Part shown: piece after piece, positions 5,057-5,098 of the stretch
Numbering within the stretch: the first letter of the stretch is position 1
Layout of the letters: the number at the start of each line of letters is the position of its first letter
DNA from: Actinomycetes bacterium
Lineage (GTDB): Bacteria > Actinomycetota > Actinomycetes > Actinomycetales > Cellulomonadaceae
DNA length: 5,098 nucleotides
Reading direction: 5' to 3'
NCBI GenBank assembly: GCA_023426865.1
Contig: JAEZBT010000340.1
Span: 1-5,098, forward strand
The notes under the pieces: model-generated
Told to the model about the DNA's origin: nothing
The model's database searches: none
The model's input: only the letters and a program-made list of their open reading frames with translations
Translations under genes and position numbers: made by a program

Positions 5057-5098
5057 CGACCGGGCCCGAGCCGCACGACCAGCGCGAGCCGCACGACC
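5053..5098 (+). CDS. Start of a further gene of the polysaccharide operon, product unknown
   Basis: The ATG at 5053 overlaps the TGA of the wzy-like gene as ATGA, and the frame stays open to the window end, giving MTTGPEPHDQREPHD plus one base. The 4-nt overlap matches the coupling style elsewhere in this window, so a real gene is likely although only 15 codons are visible. The visible part is hydrophilic, with an EPHDQR repeat and no membrane segment or catalytic motif. In comparable loci a glycosyltransferase or flippase often follows, but nothing in these residues tests that. Confidence 0.55.
   Translation, partial: MTTGPEPHDQREPHD
5067..5098 (+). repeat. 18-bp period direct repeat at the window end
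   Basis: CGAGCCGCACGACC occurs at 5067-5080 and again, identical, at 5085-5098, with an 18-bp period separated by AGCG. In the frame of the gene starting at 5053 it encodes EPHD-QR-EPHD. The second copy ends at the window edge, so the total copy number is unknown. Confidence 0.7.

Overview
The window is very GC-rich (roughly 70% or more by eye), with strong G/C third-position bias, tightly packed genes and frequent GTG/TTG starts. Together with the protein types, this suggests a high-GC actinobacterium, plausibly a Cellulomonas/Promicromonospora-type micrococcalean. The taxon is an inference, not a direct reading. Nothing points to a mobile element, RNA gene or CRISPR array. The region looks like part of a chromosomal extracellular or capsular polysaccharide locus.

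Layout: two divergent gene sets share one ~190-bp intergenic region (2517-2709). Leftward on the minus strand, in transcription order, are a glucose-1-phosphate cytidylyltransferase (rfbF, 2516-1698), an NAD-dependent epimerase/dehydratase-family SDR (1695-667, TTG start), an RmlC-type sugar-nucleotide 3,5-epimerase (670-110, GTG start) and the first 37 codons of a Rossmann-fold NAD(P)-dependent oxidoreductase (113-1, GTG start, cut by the window edge). The joints are a 2-nt gap and two 4-nt GTGA overlaps, so this is one translationally coupled operon. Rightward on the plus strand are a short Wzz-like polysaccharide co-polymerase with two membrane segments and no kinase domain (2710-3594), a Wzy/O-antigen-ligase-type polytopic membrane protein (3587-5056) and the first 15 codons of a further gene (5053 to the edge). 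These overlap by 8 nt and 4 nt.

How the genes fit together: the leftward operon probably makes a CDP-activated modified sugar, with RfbF charging glucose-1-phosphate with CTP and the SDR, epimerase and oxidoreductase remodelling it. The rightward operon probably polymerises repeat units outside the membrane and sets chain length. The main puzzle is that no CDP-glucose 4,6-dehydratase is visible although an RmlC-type epimerase normally needs a 4-keto-6-deoxy substrate. The SDR has SSCSVYG where the dehydratases carry their catalytic Asp-Glu or Asp-Lys pair. Other points of interest are in-frame tandem repeats in the cytoplasmic tail of the Wzz-like protein and at the start of the last gene, and an AT-rich island between the divergent operons.
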